From contig CAIUMM010000026.1 in the NCBI GenBank assembly GCA_903900265.1, forward strand, positions 124,001 through 188,000: a stretch of DNA of 64,000 nucleotides, given 5' to 3'. Below are positions 16,845 to 25,628 of the stretch, piece after piece. The position numbers and the translations under genes were made by a program. Source of the stretch: an uncultured Pseudomonadota bacterium. GTDB taxonomy: Bacteria; Myxococcota_A; UBA796; SXON01. The first letter of the stretch is position 1; each line of letters begins with the position of its first letter. A model generated the notes under the pieces. It searched no databases. It was given only the letters and a program-made list of their open reading frames with translations, and had not been told where the DNA came from.

Positions 16845-18212
16845 ATGGAAAAGTCGCAGCCCTTCGTAATCCCTGCTGGCGTCACGTTTCAAGTCGGCGA
16901 TGCCGGGCTGATCATTGAAAACGCGGGGGACGTTGTTTTGCACACCACATTTGGCCGTCCGCTCGCCCGTGTGGTCTCGCTCGAAGGCGATGTCGTACTT
17001 CACGGTGCGGTCACGGCGGGCGCGTTGTCCGCGGGTGGCTCGGTGCGGGTGAACGGGGCGTTGACTGCGGATTCGGTGCAGGCTGTGGGCGCGATCGCGG
17101 TGAGCGGCGACGCCACGGTAGGTACGGCGCGCAGCGGCGGCGACATGGTCGTCGGCGGCGCGTTGGCCGCGGAGTCGCTGGATCTGGGAGGCGGCCTGAC
17201 GGCTGGCGGCGATGTGAAGGCTGCAGACTTCAAGGCTGGAAACGACGTCTCGGTCCGAGGCTCGCTGTCGGCGCGTCGCGGTACCTTCACGGGGAGCGCC
17301 TCGGTTACCGGCGGTTTGAGCTCGGATATGTTGAGCGTCGTGGGGCTGGTGTCGGTGGGCGGCGCGGTCACCGTGGGAACCGTGCGCGCCGGGGACATCG
17401 CCTTCACGGGCGAGACGATCACCGCCCGTGGCTTGCAGGCTCGGAACTCCATCCACATCGGCCCGGGGCGCGTCCAGATTGACGCGATGATCGCCAGCGA
17501 GGTGCGGGTGGATGCGCGCACCTCCGGGCGGTCGACGATCATCGAGAGCCAGAACGACCTCGGCACCAACGCTGTCAAAGGTGGCTTCCGACTGGCGGAT
17601 TATGCGGAGATGTTTGGAGACCCCGCGCCCTACCTCGCCGACCGTGGCCTGACGGCGCCTGGGGACGCATGGCCGGTGCAAGCCGCCGCGAGCGCGCCCC
17701 CTGCGGCCCCGCAGCCCTCGGCCGCGCCGCAGCCCGCCGCCGCGCCGCAGCCCTCGCTCCCCCCGGTGCCGCAGTTCTCGCCGGTGGTCGCCGCGGCGGT
17801 CGTGCGTGTAGAAGCGGCTGCAGCGGCCCCTGCGACGCCGGTCCCCATCGATGAGCCGGTGACGGTTGAGGCGGTCGCGGCCGAGTCCGATGAGGACGAG
17901 CCCGCCGAGCTCGAAGGAGAACCCGAGCTGATCGAGGTCGAGCCTACCCCCGTGCCCACGGTGCACCCGCTGCATGACGAGCTCGTGGAGTCGGTGGAAA
18001 AGATCGTCGAGCGGTACGCCGACGCGGAGCTGCCTCCCGCGGTCGAGCACCTGCGCGCGCTGATCGCGCGTCAGGGCTACGATGAGGTGCGCTCCGAGAT
18101 CACCACGATCTGGTCGGACCTCGTCAAGTTCCACCAGAAGCGCGGCCTGCGCATCCAGCATCAGGTCACGACCACCTTCAACGCAATCAACGCGCTGGTA
18201 AAGAAGATGTGA
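16845..18212 (+). CDS. Bactofilin-like beta-helix protein with acidic linker and helical tail
   Basis: 455 residues from the ATG at 16845, preceded by GAGGACAGGA. Residues about 28-235 are roughly ten rungs of 16-18 residues with the pattern xVxGxLxAxxVxAxGx, for example VRVNGALTADSVQAVG and MVVGGALAAESLDLGG: the period and style of bactofilin (polymer-forming beta-helix) domains. Then follow an Ala/Pro repeat linker (about 278-320, APQPSAAPQPAAAPQPS), an acidic stretch ending near 367 (ESDEDEPAELEGEPELIEVE), and an 85-residue helical end. There is no signal peptide, so it is probably cytoplasmic. Bactofilins scaffold cell shape or polar machines. It is longer than ordinary bactofilins (110-200 aa); the assignment rests on repeat pattern. 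Confidence 0.65.
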   Translation: MEKSQPFVIPAGVTFQVGDAGLIIENAGDVVLHTTFGRPLARVVSLEGDVVLHGAVTAGALSAGGSVRVNGALTADSVQAVGAIAVSGDATVGTARSGGDMVVGGALAAESLDLGGGLTAGGDVKAADFKAGNDVSVRGSLSARRGTFTGSASVTGGLSSDMLSVVGLVSVGGAVTVGTVRAGDIAFTGETITARGLQARNSIHIGPGRVQIDAMIASEVRVDARTSGRSTIIESQNDLGTNAVKGGFRLADYAEMFGDPAPYLADRGLTAPGDAWPVQAAASAPPAAPQPSAAPQPAAAPQPSLPPVPQFSPVVAAAVVRVEAAAAAPATPVPIDEPVTVEAVAAESDEDEPAELEGEPELIEVEPTPVPTVHPLHDELVESVEKIVERYADAELPPAVEHLRALIARQGYDEVRSEITTIWSDLVKFHQKRGLRIQHQVTTTFNAINALVKKM

Positions 18213-18267
18213 GCCACACTGGGCTTCACATTGCCGCCTACCTCCTTCTACCGGTACACTCCCTCCC

Positions 18268-19656
18268 ATGCCTAATCTGACCCCACGTTTGGTTCCGGGC
18301 GCCCTTCGGGCTTCCGTCGTAGCGCTCCTTTGGAGCGCGGTGCTTCCTCTCGCGGGCTGCAATGGCTACGAGATGTTCCGGGTGACCGGCTTTGAGCAAG
18401 CCACGTTCAGCAACGACGCGGACATCTTGTTCGTGATCGACAACTCGGACTCGATGCAGGCCGAAGCGAGCGCGCTGGCGCTCAACTTCAACGCGTTCAT
18501 CGACAAGTTGACCTCGTCTGAGGGCTCCGAAGTCCCGCACGCCACGTTGGGGGACGCGGTCGCGAACTACCTCCGCGAGACGTCCGGCGACTCGCTGTTC
18601 ATCGACTACCAGATCGGCCTGACGACGACCTCGGTGCAGCCGAACAACCCCGACTCGCTGAGCCCCGGCGATGAAGGCACGCTCGCGGGCGACCCCTACG
18701 TCATCAAGCGGGGCGACCCGAACGCCCGCCTCGAGTTCCAGCGCAACCTGCTCTGTGAAGTCACGTGCTTCTCCGAAAACGACGTCCCCTCCAACCCCGA
18801 TTTTGTGTGTGACGCTGAGGCTCCGGACGCCGAAGGCGAGGTGACTTCGGAGTACCTCGACTGCTTGTGCGGGCCTGGCGAGTGGACCGGTCACTGTGGC
18901 TCGGGCAACGAGATGGGCCTTGAAGGCGCATTGTTGGCGATGTGCCGTGCTTCCGAGTCGCCCCCCGAGGTGTGCTACGGCTACGACACGGTCAACGGCT
19001 CCGGCACCAGCCCGACGATCTTTGACGACTCGCAGATCGGCACCGGCGCCGGGTTCCTCCGGGAGAACGCCAACACTATCGTCGTCATCGTGACCGATGA
19101 AGGCGACGGCTCCTACCGTCAAGCCACCGGCGACTCCGATCCCGAGCTGTATACCGAGGCGTTCGGGTCCTTCCTCAACCCAGTGCGCGTCGCGGTCATC
19201 GGTCCTTGGTACGAGGATCAGAGCAGCGGGGATTGCCTCGCGGGTGCGCAGCCTTGGGCCGTCGAGCGCTACCAGAACATCGTCACCTCCACGCTCGGCG
19301 CGTACATCACCATCACCGAGGGGCCGGACGGCGACTGCGCCGCGTCGGACTTCGGGGAAAACCTCCAGCAGCTTGGGGATCTTCTGCAGAATTTGCAGAC
19401 CTTGTTCCCGTTGCAGGCCGTCCCGGACGTCGCGACCATCGACGTCTACGTAGACGACGTGCCGGTGAGCCCCGCAGTGGTGCTCTCGGGCGCGGTTGAG
19501 ACCGGGGATGCCGAGTACGGCGATGGCTGGAGCTATGAGGCTTCGTCCAACGCAGTCGCGTTCCACGGTACGGCTATCCCTGGCTACAACGCCGACGTTC
19601 GCATCTACTACCGGCCCCTCGGAGGGTTCCCTCGGGAGCTCCCCACCGGCTTCTGA
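18268..19656 (+). CDS. Lipoprotein with von Willebrand A domain (CglB-like)
   Basis: 462 residues. The signal peptide ends in LPLAGC (Cys31 lipidated). A VWA domain begins at DADILFVIDNSDSM with a complete DxSxS metal-binding motif (Asp58, Ser60, Ser62) and continues through TIVVIVTDEGDGSYR. About a dozen further Cys residues (for example YLDCLCGPGEWTGHC) suggest several disulfides. The C-terminus is a beta-type domain (IDVYVDDVPVSP). A VWA-bearing, Cys-rich outer-membrane lipoprotein followed by an outer-membrane barrel and a TPR protein recalls CglB with GltA/B/C in Myxococcus gliding. The resemblance is architectural; orthology is inference. Confidence 0.8.
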   Translation: MPNLTPRLVPGALRASVVALLWSAVLPLAGCNGYEMFRVTGFEQATFSNDADILFVIDNSDSMQAEASALALNFNAFIDKLTSSEGSEVPHATLGDAVANYLRETSGDSLFIDYQIGLTTTSVQPNNPDSLSPGDEGTLAGDPYVIKRGDPNARLEFQRNLLCEVTCFSENDVPSNPDFVCDAEAPDAEGEVTSEYLDCLCGPGEWTGHCGSGNEMGLEGALLAMCRASESPPEVCYGYDTVNGSGTSPTIFDDSQIGTGAGFLRENANTIVVIVTDEGDGSYRQATGDSDPELYTEAFGSFLNPVRVAVIGPWYEDQSSGDCLAGAQPWAVERYQNIVTSTLGAYITITEGPDGDCAASDFGENLQQLGDLLQNLQTLFPLQAVPDVATIDVYVDDVPVSPAVVLSGAVETGDAEYGDGWSYEASSNAVAFHGTAIPGYNADVRIYYRPLGGFPRELPTGF

Positions 19657-19758
19657 TTCTCTCTGGGGCGGCTGGGCCCTCGTCCATGCGCCTCATCTCC
19701 TTTTCCGGACATCGCTCTCCCACCGGCCTCCAGCCGGCGCACTTTGGAGTCCCCCGTC

Positions 19759-20451
19759 ATGCTGCTGCTCGCTGCCCTCCTTCCCCGCGTGATGAGCGCC
19801 TTTGTCACACCTGCTCTGGCTGCGGACGCTCCGGCGCCGGTCGAGACCGTTGACATCGGCGTCATCAAGAACTCCGACATCAGCGTCGTTCAGCGCCGGC
19901 TGTACTCCAAGAACGGCAAGATCGAGCTCGGCGTCGCGCTCGGGGCCTTGCCCTTCGATGGCTTCACCTTCGCTCCCAAGGCTCAGGTCACCGGCACGAT
20001 GTTCTTGTCGGAGAAGTTCGGCCTCGAGGCCCATGTGGGCGGCGGCTACGGCCTGAAGACGGCGCGCTACACCTACCTCGAGAGCCCTGCGTACGGCGTC
20101 GCGGTCGAAGCCTATCGCTACCTCGCCGATGTGCAGGTAGACGCTCACTTTTCCCCGATCTATGCCAAGATGAACTTCGGCAAGAAGATCGTCCACAACG
20201 ATTGGTACGGTTTGGTGGGCGTGGGCGCTACGCTGGAGCAGTCGGTGCTCCCGGCGGCCAACATCGCGGTCGCGCCGGGTCTGGGCGTCGGCATTGGCAC
20301 GCAGGTGTGGGTCGGCAAGAATGTGGCGGTCCGCGCCGAGCTGCGGGATGACGTGATGCTCGAGGCGCGCAAGCAGTCCGGCACCGCGGCCATCAAGCAG
20401 AACGCCGGCCTGATGCTGGGCCTTGGCTTCTTCTCGGGTGGAAAGAAGTGA
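19759..20451 (+). CDS. Outer-membrane beta-barrel protein (GltA/B-like)
   Basis: 230 residues from the ATG at 19759, with GGAG at 19746-19749 as SD. A signal peptide (MLLLAALLPRVMSAFVTPALAAD) precedes alternating amphipathic strands (KIELGVALGALPF, FGLEAHVGGGYGLKT, YGLVGVGATLE, LMLGLGFFSGGKK). This matches the myxobacterial 'outer membrane beta-barrel domain' proteins, which include gliding components. The gene overlaps the following TPR gene (TGATG at 20449-20453), so the two are probably made together. Confidence 0.8.
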   Translation: MLLLAALLPRVMSAFVTPALAADAPAPVETVDIGVIKNSDISVVQRRLYSKNGKIELGVALGALPFDGFTFAPKAQVTGTMFLSEKFGLEAHVGGGYGLKTARYTYLESPAYGVAVEAYRYLADVQVDAHFSPIYAKMNFGKKIVHNDWYGLVGVGATLEQSVLPAANIAVAPGLGVGIGTQVWVGKNVAVRAELRDDVMLEARKQSGTAAIKQNAGLMLGLGFFSGGKK

Positions 20452-22073
20452 TGCGCGTCCCCTCCAGCGTCCGCGCGGGGTGGCTGATGCCCGCGTTGCT
20501 GTCCGGCGTGCTCCTCACCGCCGGGGCTGCGCACGCCAAGCCCAAAGAGTCCAAGCCCGCGCCGGCTGCTGAGTCGGCGCCGGCTGCGGTCGTGGTGCCG
20601 GGCGCCCCGGATCCGAAGCTTCGTACGCAGACCTTCGCCGATTATGAGAGCCAATTGGCCTCCGGTCAGAAGGCGCGCGCGGCCGACGCGTTGGTGGCGA
20701 TCGTCAGCGACCCCGCGCAGTCCCCGTTTCATCCCGAGGCCTACGCCAAGCTCGGTGACCTGCTGCTCGGTTTGGACCTGCCGTATGCGGCGACGCTCGC
20801 GTGGCGTCAGGGCTTCGTGCTCGCCCAGGACTGGGATGCCGAGACCGTGGGCCGCGAGGTCCCCAAGGCGATCGAGACCGCTCAGAAGGTCGGCGACATC
20901 GCGGTGTTGCAAGGCCCGTTCTCCAAGAACGTCGGCATCGCTCGAACCGAGGATGTACGCGGCCAGATGGGCTACTTGGCGGCGCGCGAGGCGTTCCGCC
21001 AGGGCAGCTACGGCTTGTCCTTGGGGTTGTTGAAGCTCGTGAAGCAGGGAGACCCGCAGTTCGCGCAGGCCAAGATGCTCGAAGGCATCGTGCTCAACCA
21101 GCAGAGCAAGCCCGACACCGCGTTGACCAGCTTCGAGGCGGCCGGAAAAGCTGCGGACAAGGGCTCCTCGGCCGAGAGCAAGCGCTTCCTCGAGATGTTG
21201 AAGCTGAACACCGGGCGTAGCTACTACGCGTCCGGGAACTATCCCCGTGCAATCCAAGCTTTCGCCTCGGTTGACCGAGGGAGCGAGTTCTGGCCCGAGG
21301 CGCAGTTTGAGCGTGCGTGGGCGCACTTCCGGATCGACGACGTCAACGGCACGCTCGGCCTGCTCTTGAGCCTCGATACTCCGTTTTTCAAGACCTACTA
21401 CTACCCGGAAGCCGATCTCCTGCGCATCTACTCGATGTTCATGATCTGCAAGTTCCCCCAGGCGAACACCGAGATTGACAGCTTCCGCGCGAAGTATGCC
21501 AAGATCAATGACGCGTTGAAGGGATGGAATGGGCGTTCGGCCGAGGAGAACTTTGAAGCGGCTCGCAAGTACCGTCAGGACGGGGACGCGGGCGCGTTGC
21601 CGGCGATGTTCTGGCGCTCCTACGCCAGCGAAGAGCGCTTTGGGAGCAGCGTGAAGGCGGTGGAGAGCGCGGATGCGGAGCTCAAGCGCCTCAAGAACGT
21701 CGCCGCCAATCCGTTCTCGGAGTGGGCGCGCACGGCGGTCAAGGCACGGCGCAGCGAGCTCGTGGAGCTCGAGGGAGCGCGCATTCGGGACCGCATCGCC
21801 GCCCAGCAGGTGGAGGTCGATACCATGCTGAACGACTCCCAGATCTTCACCTTGGACATCATGGCGATGAAGACCAAGCTCTACGAGCAGGCGGCCGCGT
21901 CGGGCAAGATGCCGGACGTCGCACGCACCGCCAAGCGCGATGAGCGCGTCAAGCGCACCTTCGTGGAGTGGCCGTACGAGGGCGAGGTCTGGGCAGACGA
22001 GGTGGGCTACTACAAGGTCAACACTGCGCCCGAGTGTCCCGCCAGCTTGCGGACCAGCGTAAAAGGAAAGTAG
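20451..22073 (+). CDS. Periplasmic TPR-repeat protein
   Basis: 540 residues; the signal peptide (LMPALLSGVLLTAGAAHAK) gives export to the periplasm. The mature part is helical with TPR-like units, for example YAKLGDLLLGLDLPYAATLAW and GRSYYASGNYPRAIQAFASV, and a late coiled segment (ARIRDRIAAQQVEVDTML). It is translationally coupled to the preceding barrel gene (GTG at 20448 or ATG at 20451). Composition and context resemble periplasmic TPR proteins of the Glt system (GltC/GltE type) or general envelope assembly. It is followed by a bidirectional terminator. The partner is inferred, not shown. Confidence 0.78.
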   Translation: MRVPSSVRAGWLMPALLSGVLLTAGAAHAKPKESKPAPAAESAPAAVVVPGAPDPKLRTQTFADYESQLASGQKARAADALVAIVSDPAQSPFHPEAYAKLGDLLLGLDLPYAATLAWRQGFVLAQDWDAETVGREVPKAIETAQKVGDIAVLQGPFSKNVGIARTEDVRGQMGYLAAREAFRQGSYGLSLGLLKLVKQGDPQFAQAKMLEGIVLNQQSKPDTALTSFEAAGKAADKGSSAESKRFLEMLKLNTGRSYYASGNYPRAIQAFASVDRGSEFWPEAQFERAWAHFRIDDVNGTLGLLLSLDTPFFKTYYYPEADLLRIYSMFMICKFPQANTEIDSFRAKYAKINDALKGWNGRSAEENFEAARKYRQDGDAGALPAMFWRSYASEERFGSSVKAVESADAELKRLKNVAANPFSEWARTAVKARRSELVELEGARIRDRIAAQQVEVDTMLNDSQIFTLDIMAMKTKLYEQAAASGKMPDVARTAKRDERVKRTFVEWPYEGEVWADEVGYYKVNTAPECPASLRTSVKGK

Positions 22074-22146
22074 TCCGTTCGAAGCTTCCGGCGGGCGGTA
22101 CGTGGTGACCGCCCGGCTCCGGATGTAGGACTTAGGAACGAAAGAA

Positions 22147-22172
22147 AGCCGGTGTTCTCGCGAACACCGGCT
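22147..22172. terminator. Bidirectional intrinsic terminator
   Basis: An 11-bp perfect stem AGCCGGTGTTC / GAACACCGGCT closes a TCGC loop. On the plus strand it is followed by ctcctttta; on the minus strand by ttctttcgttc. It lies between the convergent TPR gene and rpsR and should end transcription from both sides. A second GC-rich inverted repeat (GGGCGGT/ACCGCCC, about 22092-22115) just upstream lacks a T-run. Confidence 0.85.
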
Positions 22173-22204
22173 CTCCTTTTATCCGCCCGGGTAGGGCGGG
22201 TCCG

Positions 22205-22402
22205 CTACTCGCGGTTGACGTACGGCAGGAGCGAGAGATGACGCGCGCGCTTGATCGCGAGCGACACCGAGCGCTGCTGCTTGGCCGAAAGGCCAGTGAT
22301 GCGGCGGGGAAGAACCTTGCCGCGCTCGGTCAGAAACCGCTTCAAACGGCTCGGATCCTTGTAGTCGGCAACTTCTTCAATCTTGGGCTTGGGATCGGAC
22401 AT
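22205..22402 (-). CDS. rpsR: 30S ribosomal protein S18
   Basis: 65 residues: [41 protein letters not shown] and [11 protein letters not shown] are the diagnostic S18 segments. The usual partners rpsF, ssb and rplI are not adjacent; instead the gene lies 71 bases after the ferredoxin gene at the end of an envelope-protein operon and is followed by the bidirectional terminator. This isolated position is unusual for rpsR. It may have its own promoter in the 22403-22473 gap, though none is obvious. Confidence 0.97.
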   Translation of the reverse strand: MSDPKPKIEEVADYKDPSRLKRFLTERGKVLPRRITGLSAKQQRSVSLAIKRARHLSLLPYVNRE

Positions 22403-22473
22403 GCATTCTCCAAAAACGGGCCTCGCTGTCTATGCAGCAACGGCCAGATAAGCAAGGGAACATTCGCAGGTGG

Positions 22474-22782
22474 TCAAACACCCTCGACGTTTTCACGTTG
22501 GTTGGTCAAAATCACACAGTCAGAGAGCGGGGTTGCGGCGCAGAGACAGGTAAAGCCGCGCGCGAGATCTTCTTCGCCGAGGATGAACTGCTCTTCGAGG
22601 TGGACCTCGCCCGACAGCACCTTGCCTACGCACGCGCCGCAGGCCGCGCTCCGGCAGGAGTAGGGCATCGCGATGCCCTTGGATTCGGCGGCTTCGAGGA
22701 TGGGTTGGTCAGCCCGGCACGGGACCTCGACGTCGAGGCCCTCATCGGGGTTGTGCAGGCGGATTCGATACACGGTGCTCAT
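22474..22782 (-). CDS. Plant-type [2Fe-2S] ferredoxin
   Basis: 102 residues from the ATG at 22782 (MSTVYRIRLHNPDEG), which overlaps the stop of the upstream gene (ATGA). Cluster ligands Cys43, Cys48, Cys51 and Cys81 give the C-x4-C-x2-C-x29-C spacing of the chloroplast-type family (YSCRSAACGACVGKVLSGEV). It transfers electrons in the cytoplasm; the reductase and acceptor are not in the window, unless one of the radical SAM, Rieske or dehydrogenase proteins is the partner. Coupling of a ferredoxin gene to exported envelope proteins is odd. Confidence 0.93.
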   Translation of the reverse strand: MSTVYRIRLHNPDEGLDVEVPCRADQPILEAAESKGIAMPYSCRSAACGACVGKVLSGEVHLEEQFILGEEDLARGFTCLCAATPLSDCVILTNQRENVEGV

Positions 22783-24065
22783 TTTGACTCCTCTTCCTTC
22801 CGGAACTCCACATCTACATCGACAGCGTAGGCTTTGCCCATGCGCGCAAAGCGGGCGCCCTTGAGCGCGGCCTCGCACGCATCGATGAGCACCTCATAGC
22901 CTTTGTAGGCGCGCACGGCGGTCACCGAACCATCTTCTGCGACCTCAAGCCGCGCGCTCACCACCGTGGTCGGGAGCCCAAGCTGCTTGCCGGCGAGGGG
23001 CATCGCCGGGATGAACAGGGGCTCCATGCCCAGCGTCGCGAACGGGACCAAGGCGATGCCGCTGGACAGCTCGGCTGGCGGGATGTCGCGCTTCGGCGCG
23101 CGGCTGGCCATCAGCGACAGCGGGCTGCCACCGTTGGGCAGGAAGGAGTCGACCTTTTGGACGGCGCTCGCCTGATAGAACTCCACGTCGGTGCCCGCGA
23201 GGCTGCTGCCCGCGGTGAGGCGACCGTCGAGGCTCAGGCCGCGCCACACCATCAGGCCCTGCGCGAGGTCGAACACCGCCTGGCTGTTGAGGCTGGTGTT
23301 CACGATGCGGCTACCGGACGATGCGTCGGCGGCGGTCCCGTACTCCAACATGCCGCGCCCGCTCGTCGAGATCGGCAAGAGGCCGTCGGCGATCGGCGCG
23401 GTCGTGTACTGCAGCGTGTAGGCTCCCGCCGTCCCGCTTGTCGTCGGCAGCTGCATCACGGTGGTGGTCACGCCGCTGGACCAGCCGCGCTTGTAGTCGT
23501 CGAGCTTGGTCGAGAGGGGCAGGTCCCACAGGCACATCGCCCGCTGCAGCAGGATGCGCTGCAGCTCGATGATCTCGCCGGCGCGGGCGTTCTCGCGCTT
23601 CATGCCACGCAGGTCGAAGCCCTTGATGCGCCCATCGGGCGATTGGATGATCTCTACCGAACCCGCGGAGATCGCGGCGTTCCACTCGGTGAAGATGTCC
23701 TTGATGTCTTGTGCGTCCTTCTCGGTAGGATGCTCCGCGAGCGGCGTGCCCGACAGGCCGACGTAGGCGAAGGTGCAATCGATGACGCTGCTCTTTCCGT
23801 CGGGGGCGGCGGTCGTGCAGTCCGCGTCGACCACGATGTGCATGCTTCCGACTTGACCCGACTTGTTGTTCACCGCCGCTACGCCGAAGCCGCGGGGCGT
23901 GTACAGGTCCGTCTCGTAGTGCCAGCGCGTCGTGGCCCCTTTGGTCCAGGTCCATTTGGGCGCGGTCTGCACCTCGGCGTAGCTCGCGGGGTGCGCGACG
24001 CTGCTGACGAGGAGCGTGGCGAGCGCGAACGTGCCCGGAACTGCGCGGGAGAGGAGAGTAGACAT
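22779..24065 (-). CDS. Exported protein with TonB-like C-terminal segment
   Basis: 428 residues with a signal peptide (TFALATLLVSSVAHPASYA). The middle is beta-rich without a recognised family (WHYETDLYTPRGFGVAAV, TTSGTAGAYTLQYTT). The last 80 residues (VVSARLEVAEDGSVTAVRAYKGYEVLIDACEAALKG..., split here by description) have the order 'strand, D-G-x-V, helix with AAL' typical of TonB C-terminal or energy-transducer modules (VxVDxxGxVxxxxVxxS...F). The Asp-Gly-Ser-Val and AALKGARFA pieces support this, but there is no N-terminal anchor besides the signal peptide. It is second-to-last of the envelope operon, 57 bases from its neighbour. Function unknown. Confidence 0.72.
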   Translation of the reverse strand: MSTLLSRAVPGTFALATLLVSSVAHPASYAEVQTAPKWTWTKGATTRWHYETDLYTPRGFGVAAVNNKSGQVGSMHIVVDADCTTAAPDGKSSVIDCTFAYVGLSGTPLAEHPTEKDAQDIKDIFTEWNAAISAGSVEIIQSPDGRIKGFDLRGMKRENARAGEIIELQRILLQRAMCLWDLPLSTKLDDYKRGWSSGVTTTVMQLPTTSGTAGAYTLQYTTAPIADGLLPISTSGRGMLEYGTAADASSGSRIVNTSLNSQAVFDLAQGLMVWRGLSLDGRLTAGSSLAGTDVEFYQASAVQKVDSFLPNGGSPLSLMASRAPKRDIPPAELSSGIALVPFATLGMEPLFIPAMPLAGKQLGLPTTVVSARLEVAEDGSVTAVRAYKGYEVLIDACEAALKGARFARMGKAYAVDVDVEFRKEEESK

Positions 24066-24122
24066 GAGGACTCCGGGTCGAGAACGAGGATCAATAGGGT
24101 GGCTCGGCGCCGCCTTTGGGGG

Positions 24123-25622
24123 CTACAGCAGCCGGCCGAAGCCAATGCGGAACGCCCCAGCATAGTTGGTGCTTCCTTCTTCCGGCCAGCCTTTCGTCTG
24201 CACGGTGCGGAAGCCGTCCAGCGACAGCCGCAGCCAGGTCTTGCCGTCCGAGATGGGCACGCCGAAGGTCAACGCGCCCCCGAAGCCCTCGGACCCTGGA
24301 AAGAACATGCCGTAGTTCACGCCAAGGCTGAACAGCGGCTTTCCGGCTGACGGGCGCGGCAAGTACACACCGACGCCGCCCCACACGCGCACGCCGGCAG
24401 GGACCAGCGTGGGGTTGTCGAGCGAGCCCCCAAAAGCGAAGCGCTCGGTGGGCGTCAGCGACATCGTCCCCCCCACGTTGAGCATGAGGTTGTAGATGCC
24501 CAGCTGTCCGGACAGCTGCGGTCCGAACTGAGGAACGGTCTTCACCGCGCCGCCTCGCCCCGCGAACGCTGCGCTGTTGTAGAAGCCGCCGCCGACGTCG
24601 CCGGCGAGGACGAACGTAGCCACCTTGGGGCGCAGCAGGACCGCGCCTTCGGACCAGGGGACGAGGTGTGCGTGCTCGCGGGTGTCCAACGCCGCGAGGT
24701 AGATGCGCGGGGCTTTGCCATTGACCGGCGGGATCGCGCCAAGCGCGCTCACCAGATCGGCGGGCAGGCCTTCGATCGTACCGTCCAGCACGAGGGCCTT
24801 GCTCGCGGCGAGCTCGGTCGCGTCGACGTTCACCGGCACGGGCACGGTCGCGCCGCTGGCGATGTCGAACTCCACGCGGCCGTAGACGGTGTCGCCGACT
24901 TGAACGTGCGCGTAGTGATGACCCGGCCAGGCCTGCATGTCCGTGGTGTCCGGGGCGAGCGCGCGGCCGTCCAGGACCAGCGTCGCTCCGGGGGGCGCGG
25001 CTTCGAAGTGCACGATCCCGGGGGGCATCGCGCGCACGGCGGTACGATATTGTTCGATGCGCGCCAGAATCTGGGCGTCGCCGACCTCCTCGCGGGTCCA
25101 AACCCTGTCCGGGTCCAACGCCACGAGATCGACCATCGGCTTCGAGGTCACCATGTCGCCGACCACCACGCGAAACAGCGCGGCGTCCTCAGCGGTCACA
25201 AACTTACTTTCGGGGAACGCCCGCATCACCGCAGTGCTCTCGAACATCAGCGCCTGAACGAGCGCGTTGCGGTCGCTGTCGTCCTTGGTGAGTGACACGC
25301 TGTCGAGGGTGGTGCGCAGCGCCTGCGCGATCCCCAGCTCGACGTCGAACTCGTCCCAGTGCTTGCGGGCAGCCTCCACCGCGCTCTGCACGGCGTCGAT
25401 GCGCATGCGGTCTTCTTGGGTGCGGTCGCCGGGGGCGTACGCGATGTCGGCCCACGACAAGGGAGCGCCCCCGCCGGTGAGGCGGTTGGCTTTGGCCCGC
25501 GCCTCGGGTGCAGGCAGGCCTGGCTCAACCCAGACGACCACCGCCGGCGGCAGCGGCGCAGCTTCAGAGCCGGCGTGCGCTGCGCGGGAGAGCACGGATG
25601 CGAACAAACAAAGAGTCAGCAT
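24123..25622 (-). CDS. Exported protein with probable C-terminal outer-membrane barrel
   Basis: 499 residues, signal peptide MLTLCLFASVLSRAAHAG. The N-terminal half is helical; around residues 200-280 a small beta domain resembles PEGA (EAAPPGATLVLDGRALAPD). From about residue 340 onward glycine-rich alternating strands (FVLAGDVGGGFYNSAAF, FSLGVNYGMFFPGSEGF, NYAGAFRIGFGRLL) look like an outer-membrane barrel. It follows the 627-residue gene by six bases; the two share this exported-plus-barrel build and may be distant paralogues. I recognise no family. Confidence 0.7.
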   Translation of the reverse strand: MLTLCLFASVLSRAAHAGSEAAPLPPAVVVWVEPGLPAPEARAKANRLTGGGAPLSWADIAYAPGDRTQEDRMRIDAVQSAVEAARKHWDEFDVELGIAQALRTTLDSVSLTKDDSDRNALVQALMFESTAVMRAFPESKFVTAEDAALFRVVVGDMVTSKPMVDLVALDPDRVWTREEVGDAQILARIEQYRTAVRAMPPGIVHFEAAPPGATLVLDGRALAPDTTDMQAWPGHHYAHVQVGDTVYGRVEFDIASGATVPVPVNVDATELAASKALVLDGTIEGLPADLVSALGAIPPVNGKAPRIYLAALDTREHAHLVPWSEGAVLLRPKVATFVLAGDVGGGFYNSAAFAGRGGAVKTVPQFGPQLSGQLGIYNLMLNVGGTMSLTPTERFAFGGSLDNPTLVPAGVRVWGGVGVYLPRPSAGKPLFSLGVNYGMFFPGSEGFGGALTFGVPISDGKTWLRLSLDGFRTVQTKGWPEEGSTNYAGAFRIGFGRLL

Positions 25623-25628
25623 GCCGCC

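Noticed and set aside
16737-18362. N-terminal extension of the SDR frame
   Set aside because: It is antisense to the bactofilin-like gene, has no domain, and the SDR Rossmann fold begins properly at the ATG at 16736.
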